Assembly (NCBI GenBank): GCA_902556405.1
Contig: CACDWF010000005.1
Coordinates: 50,890-114,889 of the forward strand
Direction of reading: 5' to 3'
DNA: 64,000 nucleotides
Source: an uncultured Alphaproteobacteria bacterium
Lineage (GTDB): Bacteria; Pseudomonadota; Alphaproteobacteria; Rhodobacterales; Rhodobacteraceae
How positions within the stretch are numbered: the first letter of the stretch is position 1; each line of letters begins with the position of its first letter. The translations under genes were made by a program, and so were the position numbers. Of this stretch, positions 1 through 9,746 are shown piece by piece. Below the pieces are notes generated by a model. It made no database searches. It was not told the origin of the DNA and was given only the letters and a program-made list of their open reading frames with translations.

Positions 1-1
1 T

Positions 2-73
2 TATGAAAAGGTTGCACCAACTATAATAAAAGATACGCTACTAGAAGGCTTGAAAATAGCTGGATTAAAATAA
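2..73 (+). CDS. 3' end of an unidentified CDS (partial)
   Basis: A reading frame is open from the left edge to a TAA at 71-73, giving 23 residues that end in EGLKIAGLK. It sits 34 bases upstream of the adhC start on the same strand, so it is probably the C-terminus of the preceding gene. The fragment is too short to assign to a family. The absence of an internal stop over 23 codons in AT-rich DNA is only modest support. Confidence 0.45.
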   Translation, partial: YEKVAPTIIKDTLLEGLKIAGLK

Positions 74-107
74 GATCTATCTTTTAACTGAAAATGAGGA
101 GAAGGTG

Positions 108-1217
108 ATGAAAACTAAAGCCGCTGTTGCATTTGAAGCTTCTAAGCCTTTAGAAATAGTAGAATTAGATTTAGAGGGCCCAAAAGAGGGTGAAGTTCTC
201 GTAGAGATAAAGGCATCTGGCATTTGCCATACTGATGATTACACTTTATCTGGAGCAGATCCCGAAGGAATATTTCCATCGGTATTAGGACACGAAGGAG
301 CTGGTGTTGTTGTTGATGTTGGAAAAAATGTTACCTCCGTATCTGTTGGTGATCACGTCATTCCCTTGTATACTCCCGAGTGTAGAGAATGTGAATATTG
401 CCTTAATCCTAAAACAAATCTTTGTCAGGCAATACGGACCACCCAAGGTCAGGGATTAATGCCCGACGGAACAAGCCGCTTTAGTCATAAAGGTAAGCCT
501 ATTTTTCATTATATGGGTACTTCTACTTTTTCTCAGTTTACAGTTATGCCCGATATTGCGGTTGCTAAAATTTCTAAAAGTGCCCCTTTTGAGAAAGTTT
601 GTTACGTAGGCTGTGGTGTTACAACTGGAATTGGTGCAGTAATTAATACCGCGAAAGCTGAAGCTGGATGTAGAGCAGTGGTGTTCGGTCTAGGAGGTAT
701 TGGTCTAAATGTAATCCAGGGTCTGAAAATGATCGGCGCCGAGATGATAGTCGGTGTAGATATTAATGCTTCTAAAGAGGGGTGGGGAAAACGTTTTGGA
801 ATGACACACTTTGTCAATCCTTCCGAAGTAAAAGGTGATTTAGTCTCGTACCTAGTCGATCTGACCAAAGGAGGCGCCGATTACTCATTTGAGTGTATTG
901 GTAATGTTAATATTATGAGAACAGCACTTGAATGTGCACATAAAGGTTGGGGAGAAAGCATAATAATTGGGGTTGCAGGCTCAGGAGAGGAAATAAGCAC
1001 GAGACCGTTCCAATTAGTTACTGGGAGAAGTTGGAGAGGGTCAGCATTCGGTGGGGCGAGAGGCCGAACAGATGTACCGAAAATAGTTGATTGGTATATG
1101 GATGGAAAAATTGAGATTGATCCAATGATTACGCACGTTATTGACTTTGAAAGAATTAACGAGGGTTTTGATCTATTGCACGAGGGAAAATCTATAAGAT
1201 CTGTGGTTACTTATTAA
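108..1217 (+). CDS. adhC: S-(hydroxymethyl)glutathione dehydrogenase / class III alcohol dehydrogenase
   Basis: A zinc- and NAD-dependent enzyme that oxidises S-hydroxymethylglutathione, the spontaneous adduct of formaldehyde and glutathione; cytoplasmic formaldehyde detoxification. The 369 residues match the class III family along their whole length. Visible features are catalytic zinc ligand Cys40 in GICHTDD, the GHEGAG motif near residue 62, the four-cysteine structural zinc lobe (ECRECEYC...NLC), the Rossmann motif GLGGIG, and the family tail EGKSIRSVV. A GTG directly precedes the ATG; I chose the ATG at 108 because it gives the usual MKTKAAVAF start and sits behind GAGGAGAAGG. No S-formylglutathione hydrolase gene lies next to it. 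The stop abuts the stop of the convergent EamA gene. Confidence 0.96.
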   Translation: MKTKAAVAFEASKPLEIVELDLEGPKEGEVLVEIKASGICHTDDYTLSGADPEGIFPSVLGHEGAGVVVDVGKNVTSVSVGDHVIPLYTPECRECEYCLNPKTNLCQAIRTTQGQGLMPDGTSRFSHKGKPIFHYMGTSTFSQFTVMPDIAVAKISKSAPFEKVCYVGCGVTTGIGAVINTAKAEAGCRAVVFGLGGIGLNVIQGLKMIGAEMIVGVDINASKEGWGKRFGMTHFVNPSEVKGDLVSYLVDLTKGGADYSFECIGNVNIMRTALECAHKGWGESIIIGVAGSGEEISTRPFQLVTGRSWRGSAFGGARGRTDVPKIVDWYMDGKIEIDPMITHVIDFERINEGFDLLHEGKSIRSVVTY

Positions 1218-2111
1218 CTAGTTTTGTATGTCTGATATTTTTATATAAGCAATGATGGAAATCGTTACAATTAGAGCACCGATAATCATCTGAAGAGATG
1301 GCTGCTCATCAATTACCAGCCATACCCAAAATGATCCCAAAACCAACTCTAGGAGCATTATTAAGCTAACGATAGAAGCTCTAGTATATTTTGGCGCTAT
1401 GAGTAATAAAGCGAAGGAAAAGGGTAAAATGATTATCCCCATCGCTATAACACTGAAGGGTGCCGAGAAGTTTAAATTCGGTTCGTTTGATAGGTAAAAA
1501 CAAAAGACACCACTTATTATACACCCAATAGCCGTTGCAGGCATGACAGATAAATTTGGATATTTTCTGACTATTGTAAACGTGCAAGAAACACCCAAAG
1601 CAGAAATTAATCCATATGAAGCGCCTAGAATGACGGAACCATCAGGTGCATTTTCAGCAGTATCTGATCCACTAACGGCAAGAGAAATGCCACACACAGC
1701 AAAAATCAATATTAACCATGAAATTAGGTTTTGTTGCTCATTCAAAAAGAAAACTGATAACAAGGCTGTTAAAAGGGGCATCGTTGCTAGCGCAGTCAAA
1801 ACAACAATGACAGAAGTTTCACTTATACCAAGAGTAAAACTTACTGAATTAACGGCCATCGCTGCAATAATTAGTACCCCAGGAATAGAAAATGTTGTTA
1901 GTATCTCACTTTTCTGTCCTTTTCTTCTTGAAAAAAACCAGATGAAAAAGAGAGTAGTGCCCATCAGTACACCTCTCCATCCTCCTAATTGCCATTTTTC
2001 AAGTTCTGATAGTCTCATAAATAGAGTATCTGGTGTTAACAAGAGAACACCGAAAACGGCAAGTGCTATGCCTTTATATTTATCGTCTAAAATATTGAAT
2101 TTGTAAATCAT
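1218..2111 (-). CDS. EamA/DMT-family transporter
   Basis: An integral membrane protein of the drug/metabolite transporter superfamily, about 297 residues, with roughly ten hydrophobic helices arranged as two EamA repeats. Substrates in this family range from amino acids to nucleosides and cannot be read from the sequence. The frame extends 18 codons upstream to 2165, but the start at 2111 (MIYKFNILDDKYKG) leads directly into the first membrane segment and avoids a hydrophilic tail untypical of the family. It is transcribed divergently from the photolyase gene. The 105-base gap between the two (2112-2216) is AT-rich and must hold both promoters; I see no clear operator in it. Confidence 0.85.
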   Translation of the reverse strand: MIYKFNILDDKYKGIALAVFGVLLLTPDTLFMRLSELEKWQLGGWRGVLMGTTLFFIWFFSRRKGQKSEILTTFSIPGVLIIAAMAVNSVSFTLGISETSVIVVLTALATMPLLTALLSVFFLNEQQNLISWLILIFAVCGISLAVSGSDTAENAPDGSVILGASYGLISALGVSCTFTIVRKYPNLSVMPATAIGCIISGVFCFYLSNEPNLNFSAPFSVIAMGIIILPFSFALLLIAPKYTRASIVSLIMLLELVLGSFWVWLVIDEQPSLQMIIGALIVTISIIAYIKISDIQN

Positions 2112-2216
2112 TAATAATTTTTGAGAAAAAATGTAAAATTCTCTGCTTATCCTAATCCCCACCAAAAACGATTAAGAAAAACTTTAAAACAAGCATTAAC
2201 AGACTATTTCTCCAAT

Positions 2217-3713
2217 ATGAAGAATTTATTTGTGATTTTAGGCAATCAGCTTTTTCATCCAAAATTGTTGAAGGAAAAAGATTGCACCGATGTATTTATG
2301 GCTGAGGACTTTGGTTTGTGCACATATGTGAAGCACCATAAGTTAAAGATCTATTTTTTTCTATGCTCCATGAGAGAATATGCAGATGAACTGAGGGAAG
2401 CTGGTATCAACGTTCATTATTTTAAATTGAGTGAAAGGGATGAAAACCAGACCTACGCAGAATTGCTTTGTTCTTTTTTGAGAGAGAAGAAGGTAGCTAA
2501 TTTAAATCTATTTGAGATAGAGGATAAGTCATTCGAGTTGCCTTTTCTTAAAGTACTCGCTAAAGCAGGCATTACGTACTCTATAATGGACTCACCTATG
2601 TTTATGTTTTCAAGAAAGGATTTTTCTGATTTTCATAAAGGATTGAAACAATTTAGGATGAATTCGTTTTATATATTTGGAAGGAAAAAATTTAATATAT
2701 TACTGGATAATGATCAGAAACCAGTAGGTGGTAAGTGGTCATATGATGCTGAAAATAGAAAAAAAATTCCAACAAATACGGTAATTCCTGAGCTCCCCAA
2801 ATACAAAATCTCTGCGTATCATAAAAGTGTCTCTATGTTAATAAAACAACACTTTCCCCATCATCCAGGAGAACTTAATGAAATTTGGTTTCCTGTTCGA
2901 AGAGAAGATGCTACCAATCAACTTGAAACATTTTTACAAGAAAGATTAAATTGTTTTGGAGTGTATGAAGATGCATTAGTTGAAGGTAAAAATTTTCTGT
3001 TCCATAGCTGTTTAAGTTTGTTGCTCAATGCTGGATTAATTAATCCTGACGAAATTGTGAAAAAAACCTTGGAAATTTATGAAAAAAATGATCTTCCCTT
3101 AAATTCAGTCGAAGGTTTTTTAAGGCAAATTATTGGATGGAGAGAGTTTATTAGAGGGATTTATCAGGAAAAAGGAAATGTTCAAGCTAAATCAAACTTT
3201 TTTGATCATAGAAGATCATTAGCCTCTAGCTGGTATGAGGGAACAACAGGAATACTTCCTTTAGATGACTCTATCAAAAAAGCGATCAGAAATGGCTATA
3301 ATCATCATATACCACGCCTAATGGTAATCAGTAACATTATGAATCTATGCGAAATAAATCCAACAAAAATTTATAACTGGTTTATGGAAATGTATGTTGA
3401 TTCGTCTGATTGGGTAATGGTGCCAAACGTGTTTGGAATGGCTACATACTCAGATGGTGGTTTGATGTCGACTAAACCTTATACATGCGGGTCCAACTAT
3501 ATTTTAAAAATGAGTAATTATAAAAGGGGCGATTGGTGTGATACTTTAGACGGCTTATACTGGCGCTTCATCGAAAAGCATATTGATTTTTACAAATTGA
3601 ATCCAAGATTGTCTTTTATTCATAAAATGTTAGAAAGAATGTCTTCCGAAAGAAAACTCCATATATTTGAGAAGGCAAAATTATTTATTGAGAATAATAC
3701 CCATGAAGGATGA
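2217..3713 (+). CDS. Cryptochrome/photolyase of the FeS-BCP (CryPro) family
   Basis: A flavoprotein of the prokaryotic (6-4) photolyase/cryptochrome group, about 498 residues. The N-terminal Rossmann-like domain begins [13 protein letters not shown]. The C-terminal FAD-binding half carries the family signature [17 protein letters not shown] followed by GLMSTKPY. Characterised relatives repair (6-4) photoproducts with light and hold a [4Fe-4S] cluster near the C-terminus. Here the segment between MSNY and LYW is short and has a single Cys (Cys441, with Cys424 upstream) instead of the CxxC...C ligand set, so the cluster may be absent. A TTG 32 codons upstream is in frame, but the ATG at 2217 gives the expected family start. 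DUF2256 overlaps its 3' end. Confidence 0.88.
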   Translation: MKNLFVILGNQLFHPKLLKEKDCTDVFMAEDFGLCTYVKHHKLKIYFFLCSMREYADELREAGINVHYFKLSERDENQTYAELLCSFLREKKVANLNLFEIEDKSFELPFLKVLAKAGITYSIMDSPMFMFSRKDFSDFHKGLKQFRMNSFYIFGRKKFNILLDNDQKPVGGKWSYDAENRKKIPTNTVIPELPKYKISAYHKSVSMLIKQHFPHHPGELNEIWFPVRREDATNQLETFLQERLNCFGVYEDALVEGKNFLFHSCLSLLLNAGLINPDEIVKKTLEIYEKNDLPLNSVEGFLRQIIGWREFIRGIYQEKGNVQAKSNFFDHRRSLASSWYEGTTGILPLDDSIKKAIRNGYNHHIPRLMVISNIMNLCEINPTKIYNWFMEMYVDSSDWVMVPNVFGMATYSDGGLMSTKPYTCGSNYILKMSNYKRGDWCDTLDGLYWRFIEKHIDFYKLNPRLSFIHKMLERMSSERKLHIFEKAKLFIENNTHEG

Positions 3714-3831
3714 GAAAGTTTGTAAAGTTTGCAAAAAACCTTTTACCTGGCGAAAAAAATGGAAGAAAGATTGGGAGCAAGTGCTTTATTGTAGTGAGCG
3801 CTGTAGAAGAAATAAAAATAAAGTGAAATGA
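3703..3831 (+). CDS. DUF2256 small zinc-ribbon-like protein
   Basis: A 42-residue protein starting at an ATG inside the last codons of the photolyase gene, overlapping it by 11 bases in another frame. It has two cysteine pairs, VCKVC near residues 7-10 and YCSERC at 30-34, separated by a tryptophan-rich basic stretch ([12 protein letters not shown]). This is the DUF2256 pattern, a family often found next to photolyase or cryptochrome genes. The four cysteines suggest one zinc ion. The function is unknown; the overlap implies translational coupling and a role linked to the photolyase. Confidence 0.88.
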   Translation: MKDEKVCKVCKKPFTWRKKWKKDWEQVLYCSERCRRNKNKVK

Positions 3832-3863
3832 AATATTTCCTATACTCTTTGGCGAGCCCTTAT

Positions 3864-5099
3864 TTATTTTTTTTCATATAGTTTTTGTGTAAACAAGAGG
3901 AAAAAGGTAAAAATAGCGCATATAGAAAGAGTGAAAATTACCACGGTTGGTGTTCCGTCAAAAAATGTTGATGCTGAGCCACTAACTATCAGTGCGATAA
4001 ATGTGGATAATGCCCCAATAACAGATGACGCATACCCAGCAATGTGTCCAAAGGGATTTATAGCTAAAGCATTTAAATTGCCAAAAATAAATCCAAAAAA
4101 AGAAAAACTCACCATTATAAAGATAGAGAACCACGTTAAGTTAAACGAAAGGTTATTGATCTGGTTTATAAGATTAATTGACGTCCAGATCATTAATAGT
4201 AAAGAAAAAGTTTTAGCGAGCTTAACTGCACTAAATTGCCCTACATATCTTGAGTTTAAATATGACGATAGACCTAGCATGGAAGCAATAAGTGCAAAAT
4301 ATAAGGGAAATCTAGGTCCAACGTCAAAATAATTAAAATAGAGCGGTTGGCATATGTTTATAAAAGTTAGTAAGCCTCCTAGGAGAAGGCCTAAACATGT
4401 TATATAAATCATTGAAGTTAAATTGCTCAAAACCTCTTTAAAGTGTTTTATAATAGCAAAAAGACTTATCCTCCTCTTTTCCTTCAAGGTTTCTTCAACA
4501 TTAACTAAAAGAAAGCTTGTTGTTATAAGCGAAAACAAGATAAAAAACACGATAATATATTTCCAATGAAAGAAAAATAAAATGCCTTGGCCCAATAGCG
4601 GTGCAACAATAGGAACTAAGATAAAAATACTCATAATAAATGAGTTGATGCTTGCCAACCTATTCCCACTGAATAAATCTCGGCATATAGCTTGCGAAAC
4701 AACTCTAGGTCCGCCGATTCCAAAGCCTTGAATAAATCGTCCCAACACGAATATCGTATATGTGTTGCTTAAAAGGCAAATAAAACACCCAAGCCAGTAA
4801 ATACTTACTCCTAGTAGTACTGAGTTTTTTCTACCTATACGGTCTGAAACAGGTCCAAATAGGATCTGACCTAATGAAAAGCCAAGAAATAAAGCTGTTA
4901 TAATCCAATGCAATTCACGGTCATTAATTAGAAATTTATTTTTAATTTCTGTGTATGCAGGTAGTAAGGTATCTATTGAAAGAGCAACAAACGAAATCAT
5001 TCCGGCAATAATAAAGCAAAAGAAAGTATTAGAAATTTTCAGAGTTTGCCTCCAGTAGATTAAAGAAAATGTTGTAGGAATATCTTTAGCGGAATACAC
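3864..5099 (-). CDS. MFS multidrug efflux transporter, Bcr/CflA-like
   Basis: A 411-residue major facilitator of the DHA1 drug:proton antiporter type with about twelve hydrophobic segments. The loop between helices 2 and 3 contains motif A, GPVSDRIGRK, and helix 5 has a GPRVV...AICRDLF stretch typical of Bcr/CflA exporters. The start is GTG at 5099, supported by AAGGA eight bases upstream. The gene is divergent from the thioesterase gene with only 33 bases between them. The substrate cannot be predicted; Bcr/CflA relatives export bicyclomycin, chloramphenicol or sulfonamides. Confidence 0.85.
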   Translation of the reverse strand: MYSAKDIPTTFSLIYWRQTLKISNTFFCFIIAGMISFVALSIDTLLPAYTEIKNKFLINDRELHWIITALFLGFSLGQILFGPVSDRIGRKNSVLLGVSIYWLGCFICLLSNTYTIFVLGRFIQGFGIGGPRVVSQAICRDLFSGNRLASINSFIMSIFILVPIVAPLLGQGILFFFHWKYIIVFFILFSLITTSFLLVNVEETLKEKRRISLFAIIKHFKEVLSNLTSMIYITCLGLLLGGLLTFINICQPLYFNYFDVGPRFPLYFALIASMLGLSSYLNSRYVGQFSAVKLAKTFSLLLMIWTSINLINQINNLSFNLTWFSIFIMVSFSFFGFIFGNLNALAINPFGHIAGYASSVIGALSTFIALIVSGSASTFFDGTPTVVIFTLSICAIFTFFLLFTQKLYEKK

Positions 5100-5132
5100 T
5101 TATTTCCTTATTAAGACAAGAGTTTCTAGCAA

Positions 5133-5534
5133 ATGATTGAAAAAGCCCAAAATGATCAAAGTAACGCCGCTGATTTCTTTAGTCTTAAATTAATTAAAGA
5201 GACTAAGGAGATGTATGTTTTTTCGGTAATTTTTCCTCAAGCTTCAAAAAATATTTATGGTGGAGTGCAAGGAGGAATGATTTCTGCTGCGATGGATGAA
5301 GCAACTTTTGTTAGTATTTTGCGAAGCCAAGAAAATATTAAAAAAGTAAGCAGCACAAACCATCACGTGTTATTCCATAAACCAGTGTTGCTTGGTGAAA
5401 ATAGAATCGAAACTAAATTTAAAAAAGTTGGCAAAAGAGTTATTAATATTGAAGGAAATATTTATAGTGCTGATGGCGAGTTAGCCGCTACACTTATACA
5501 TTCTACTTCAATTATTAGATCAAGTGAGGGATAA
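5133..5534 (+). CDS. PaaI-like hotdog-fold acyl-CoA thioesterase
   Basis: A 133-residue single hotdog-domain protein. The signature GGVQGGMISAAMDEAT near residue 46 matches the PaaI group, in which a glycine-rich turn and an acidic residue on the long helix form the active site for acyl-CoA hydrolysis. It is the first gene of a run whose next member starts one base after its stop, followed by the acyl-CoA carboxylase and the kinase. A role in trimming or salvaging acyl-CoA intermediates fits this context. The specific acyl chain is unknown. Confidence 0.85.
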   Translation: MIEKAQNDQSNAADFFSLKLIKETKEMYVFSVIFPQASKNIYGGVQGGMISAAMDEATFVSILRSQENIKKVSSTNHHVLFHKPVLLGENRIETKFKKVGKRVINIEGNIYSADGELAATLIHSTSIIRSSEG

Positions 5535-5535
5535 A

Positions 5536-6402
5536 ATGAACTTTAAGGAGAAAACTGTTTTTATAACCGGAGGAAGTAGGGGCATAGGGCTAGAAGTAGT
5601 AAAAAAATTGGCGATTGACGGTGCAAACATAATTATAGCCGCAAAAACAACAGAACCTCATCCAAAACTACCTGGAACAATATTTACTGCCGCACAAGAG
5701 ATTGAAGAATTAGGTGGTAATTGCCTTCCTTTAGCGTGCGATATTCGTTTCGAAGATAATGTCGTTACTGCAGTAGAGAAAGGTGTGAAGCAATTTGGTG
5801 GAATTGATATTTGTATAAATAATGCGAGTGCAATAGTTCCTTTTCCAACCGGATCCGTTGATATGAAGAAATATGATCTGATGCAAGATATCAATACTCG
5901 AGGAACTTTTTTAGTATCGAAAACGTGTTTGCCTTATCTAAGGAAAAGTAATCATGCACACATATTAACTTTTTCTCCTCCTTTGGATCTAGATGACAAG
6001 TGGTTCGCGCCCCATGTTGCTTATACTATTTCTAAGATGGGGATGAGTTTGCTTACACTTGGGCATGCACGAGAGTTTAAAAAATTCAGCATTGGAGTAA
6101 ACTCGCTTTGGCCTTTAACCGCTATTGATACTGCGGCTGTAAGAAATGTTTTAGGTGGAGAAAATACTGCAAAAAGTAGTAGAGATGTTAGTATAATGGC
6201 CGATGCAGCATATGAGATTTTAAGCAAAGATCCGAAATCTTGTACAGGTAACTTTTTCATTGATGAGCTTGTTTTGAGAAATGCGGGTCAAACTGATTTT
6301 GAAAAATATCGTATATCAGATAACGAATTAATTAGAGATTTTTTTGTTCCTGATGATGTCGCAAACCAATTGCCCACAAAAACAGTTACCATCTACAAAT
6401 GA
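5536..6402 (+). CDS. SDR oxidoreductase similar to hydroxysteroid dehydrogenase-like 2 (HSDL2)
   Basis: A 288-residue short-chain dehydrogenase. It has the cofactor motif TGGSRGIG, the HSDL2-type insertion AAKTTEPHPKLPGT near residue 42, NNASAI, and the catalytic YTISK. In eukaryotes HSDL2 is a peroxisomal/mitochondrial protein linked to fatty-acid metabolism. Bacterial versions like this one lack the C-terminal SCP2 lipid-binding domain. ATG 5536 is chosen over an in-frame GTG at 5524 because GAGGG lies five bases upstream and the ATG leaves a one-base gap to the thioesterase stop. It is expected to reduce or oxidise a 3-hydroxyacyl-type substrate in the acyl-CoA operon. Confidence 0.88.
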   Translation: MNFKEKTVFITGGSRGIGLEVVKKLAIDGANIIIAAKTTEPHPKLPGTIFTAAQEIEELGGNCLPLACDIRFEDNVVTAVEKGVKQFGGIDICINNASAIVPFPTGSVDMKKYDLMQDINTRGTFLVSKTCLPYLRKSNHAHILTFSPPLDLDDKWFAPHVAYTISKMGMSLLTLGHAREFKKFSIGVNSLWPLTAIDTAAVRNVLGGENTAKSSRDVSIMADAAYEILSKDPKSCTGNFFIDELVLRNAGQTDFEKYRISDNELIRDFFVPDDVANQLPTKTVTIYK

Positions 6403-6432
6403 GTAAATATTTAATCTTATAAAGAGTGTTCT

Positions 6433-9400
6433 ATGACTATTATAAATTCAGTTTTAATCGCTAATAGAGGAGAAATAGCAATTAGGATTTCTAAGACCTT
6501 GAACGAGATGGGGATAAAGGCTTATGGGATTTATAGTAAAGATGATAGTTCAAGTGCACATCTTTCGTATTGCTCTGAAGTATTTGAATTAAACGGTACA
6601 GGACCTTCTGCGTACCTAAATATTGACGAGATCATATCTCTCGCAAAAAGTAAAAAAATTAAGGCTGTGCATCCGGGATATGGGTTTTTGAGTGAAAACC
6701 ATGCATTTGCCGCTAGTTGTGCGAAGAATGACATCATTTTTATAGGCCCAAATGAAAAAATATTAAAAAATTTTGGTAATAAAGAAAAAGCAAAAAAATT
6801 AGCTCAAAAATTAGGGATACCTATATGTTCGTCATCGGGGCCAATACAAAAAAAATCAGATATCCTGAGTTTTTTTAATGAGATAAAAAAAAATAAAATA
6901 ATCTTAAAAGCAAATTTTGGTGGTGGGGGAAGAGGATCAAGAATAATTCATAAAAAAGATGATTTTTCTGAAGTATTATCTTTAGTAAAAGAAGAAGCAA
7001 AGTCATTTTCTGGCTCTAATTTGATTTTTGCAGAGGAGGTAATTGAAGAGGCTAGACATATTGAGGTTCAAATTTTGGGTGATGGACAATCGTGCATTCA
7101 TCTCTTCGAAAGAGATTGTTCCTTTCAAAGAAGTTTCCAAAAATTTATCGAATTTTGTCCCGCACCAAATCTTTCAAGCCAAGCTAAAGATAAGCTATAT
7201 AATTATGCAATTAGTTTGTGCGAAAGTGTTGCTTACAAAGGTTTGGGCACAGTTGAATTTTTGATCGATAAAAATGAAAAAATCTATTTCATGGAAGTTA
7301 ATCCAAGGGTGCAGGTAGAGCATACTATTACAGAAGAACTTACTGGAATTGATCTCATACGATCCCAGATCAGCGTTTTCAATGGAAAATCTCTTAAGGA
7401 TCAGAATATTAAAGCGGGAATTGTATTAGGAAAGCGTGCTTCAATACAGGCTAGGCTTAATATGGAAAGCTATGACAACAAAAACCAACTTGTTCCAACA
7501 ACCGGAACTATAAAAGAGTATGATATTGTTTCCGGTCCTGGAATACGGATTGATGGTGCAGGAAAAGTTGGCTATATAAATAATGGTCTTTACGACTCAT
7601 TGCTTGCTAAAGTTATTGCTACTAGCGAATTTGGTTTGGGTGAAGCTGTAAGAAAGCTAGCTTTTACTTTAAGAATGTCTAATGTTTCAGGGGTAGAGAC
7701 AAATAAAAATTTAATTATCGAGATATTGCGACAAGAAGTCCCTCAAAACGGATCGGTGAATATTTCTACAATTGATAATAATATCGAAGTTTATCTTCAA
7801 AAACTGAATAGAGATACCCAAACAGGCGTTAAAGAGAATAATAAAAATGAAATTCCTACCAGGTTTCTAATAGATAGCGCTTTAACAGAGAACACAATTC
7901 AATCTGAACTTGTTGGTACAGTAATAGACATAAAGGTATTGCCAAATAAAAAGATTAAGCAAGGAGATACTGTCCTAGTTCAGGAATCTATGAAAATGCA
8001 TCATCCTATTAAAGCCAACGCAAATGGATTCATATCAAACTTTTTTGTTGATATTGGAGATACTGTTTCAACAGGATCACCTCTTTTTGAATTCATTCCT
8101 GAAAAAGAAAGTAGCAAAAAAAAGTTGACGAAAGGCAAGTCAAAAAAGTCAAAAAAAATGAGAGGAGATCTCGAAAATCTTATGGAAAGAAGGAAGCTTA
8201 CATTAGATAAAAGTAGGCCCATAGCAGTTAAAAAAAGGAAAAAAATTGGGAAAAGAACTGCTAGAGAGAATATAAAGTCTTTAATTGGCACTAATGACTT
8301 TTTTGAGTATGGGGATCTAGTTTATGCGGCACAACGATCGAGAAGATCGCTTGATGATCTGATAAAAAATACTCCCGCAGATGGATTAATAACAGGTTTG
8401 AGCTATGTAAACTCGGATTTGTTTGCCAAGGAACAAACTAAGACTGCAATTATGCACTACGACTATATGGTTCTAGCAGGAACACAGGGTATAAATAATC
8501 ATAAGAAGCTAGATAGAATGATTGATGTTATTAGAGGTTTAAAAGTTCCTTTGATATTTTTCTGTGAAGGGGGGGGAGGGAGACCAGGAGATGTTGATGC
8601 GGGAGATCAAAATATCGCTGGTTTGAACATTCCTTCCTTCCATGATTTTGCGCGTCTTTCTGGAGAAGTGCCATTAGTTGGAATTGGTTCAGGTAGGCTT
8701 TTTGCGGGTAATGCTGCTTTATTGGGTTGCTGTGATGTAATAATTGGCACAAGAGATCTTAATCTGGGTATGGGTGGCCCAGCAATGATTGAGGGAGGAG
8801 GGTTAGGAGTATACAAACCCGAAGAGGTTGGTCCAACAAGCGTTCAATATCCCAATGGTGTTATTGATATTTTAGTTGATAACGAGGATGATGCTATTGT
8901 AATAGCAAAAAAATATTTATCATATTTTCAGGGAAACCTAGGTTCTTGGGAAGCTCCTGAAGTAGAAAATTTAAGGTACGTTATTCCTGAAAATAGGTTG
9001 GAGGTTTATGATATTCGGGAGGTTATTGATAATATTGCTGATGTAGGCTCTGTATTGGAAATAAAGGCTGGTTTTGCAAAGGGTATGTTCACAGGCTTTA
9101 TAAGAGTTAAAGGTAAGCCGTTGGGATTAATTGCAAATAATCCACTATTTTTGGCTGGGGCGATAGACAGTGATGGAGCGGATAAGGCTTCCAGATTTAT
9201 TAAATTATGTGAAAATTATAATATTCCGATATTAAGTCTTTGTGATACTCCCGGCATGATGGTGGGCCCGGAAATTGAAGAGACTGGCCTTGTACGCCAC
9301 TGTTGTCGTTTATTTCTAGCGGGAGCTAATGTAACGGTACCAATGATGACCATTGTCTTAAGAAAAGCTTATGGCCTTGGAGCACAAGCAATGGCTGGTG

Positions 9401-9717
9401 GCAGTTTTATGGCACCACAATTTGTTGTGGGTTGGCCAACCGCTGAGATTGGAGCTATGGGTTTGGAAGGTGCTGTTAAGTTAGGGTACAGAAAAGAGTT
9501 AGAAGCAGAAAGTGACGTAGAGAAGAAAGAAAAGCTTTTTAAAAAATTAGTTGATGACCTTTATGAAAAAGGAAAGGCAATTAATGCCGCAAGCTTGTTA
9601 GAATTTGATACAGTTCTAGATCCTATAGAATCTCGTGATTGGATATCTATGGTAGCAGAGAGTCCTATTGATAGTTCTGAAAAAGTCCCAAAAAACAGGT
9701 ATATAGACTCCTGGTAA
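6433..9717 (+). CDS. Single-chain long-chain acyl-CoA carboxylase (BC-BCCP-CT fusion)
   Basis: A 1094-residue biotin-dependent carboxylase with all activities on one chain. Residues 1-450 form the biotin carboxylase, beginning SVLIANRGEIAIR, with the ATP-grasp glycine loop NFGGGGRG at 161-168 and MEVNPRVQVEH. A biotin carrier domain follows, with the biotinylated Lys521 in ESMKMHH. A lysine-rich linker then leads to the carboxyltransferase, with N-half motifs around GGGGRPGDVDAGDQ and a C-half ending in GAMGLEGAVKLG. This is the architecture of the single-chain long-chain acyl-CoA carboxylases (LCC) described from Mycobacterium avium paratuberculosis and other bacteria, which form homohexamers. 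The operon context (thioesterase, SDR, acyl-kinase) supports an acyl-CoA substrate. Acetyl- or propionyl-CoA use cannot be excluded. Confidence 0.93.
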   Translation: MTIINSVLIANRGEIAIRISKTLNEMGIKAYGIYSKDDSSSAHLSYCSEVFELNGTGPSAYLNIDEIISLAKSKKIKAVHPGYGFLSENHAFAASCAKNDIIFIGPNEKILKNFGNKEKAKKLAQKLGIPICSSSGPIQKKSDILSFFNEIKKNKIILKANFGGGGRGSRIIHKKDDFSEVLSLVKEEAKSFSGSNLIFAEEVIEEARHIEVQILGDGQSCIHLFERDCSFQRSFQKFIEFCPAPNLSSQAKDKLYNYAISLCESVAYKGLGTVEFLIDKNEKIYFMEVNPRVQVEHTITEELTGIDLIRSQISVFNGKSLKDQNIKAGIVLGKRASIQARLNMESYDNKNQLVPTTGTIKEYDIVSGPGIRIDGAGKVGYINNGLYDSLLAKVIATSEFGLGEAVRKLAFTLRMSNVSGVETNKNLIIEILRQEVPQNGSVNISTIDNNIEVYLQKLNRDTQTGVKENNKNEIPTRFLIDSALTENTIQSELVGTVIDIKVLPNKKIKQGDTVLVQESMKMHHPIKANANGFISNFFVDIGDTVSTGSPLFEFIPEKESSKKKLTKGKSKKSKKMRGDLENLMERRKLTLDKSRPIAVKKRKKIGKRTARENIKSLIGTNDFFEYGDLVYAAQRSRRSLDDLIKNTPADGLITGLSYVNSDLFAKEQTKTAIMHYDYMVLAGTQGINNHKKLDRMIDVIRGLKVPLIFFCEGGGGRPGDVDAGDQNIAGLNIPSFHDFARLSGEVPLVGIGSGRLFAGNAALLGCCDVIIGTRDLNLGMGGPAMIEGGGLGVYKPEEVGPTSVQYPNGVIDILVDNEDDAIVIAKKYLSYFQGNLGSWEAPEVENLRYVIPENRLEVYDIREVIDNIADVGSVLEIKAGFAKGMFTGFIRVKGKPLGLIANNPLFLAGAIDSDGADKASRFIKLCENYNIPILSLCDTPGMMVGPEIEETGLVRHCCRLFLAGANVTVPMMTIVLRKAYGLGAQAMAGGSFMAPQFVVGWPTAEIGAMGLEGAVKLGYRKELEAESDVEKKEKLFKKLVDDLYEKGKAINAASLLEFDTVLDPIESRDWISMVAESPIDSSEKVPKNRYIDSW

Positions 9718-9746
9718 ATTAGGTTTTACATATTGGAAAGAGAAAA

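Noticed and set aside
1543..2106. Long plus-strand frame antisense to the EamA transporter
   Set aside because: It is the complement of a well-supported membrane-protein gene and has no family-like motifs or ribosome binding site.
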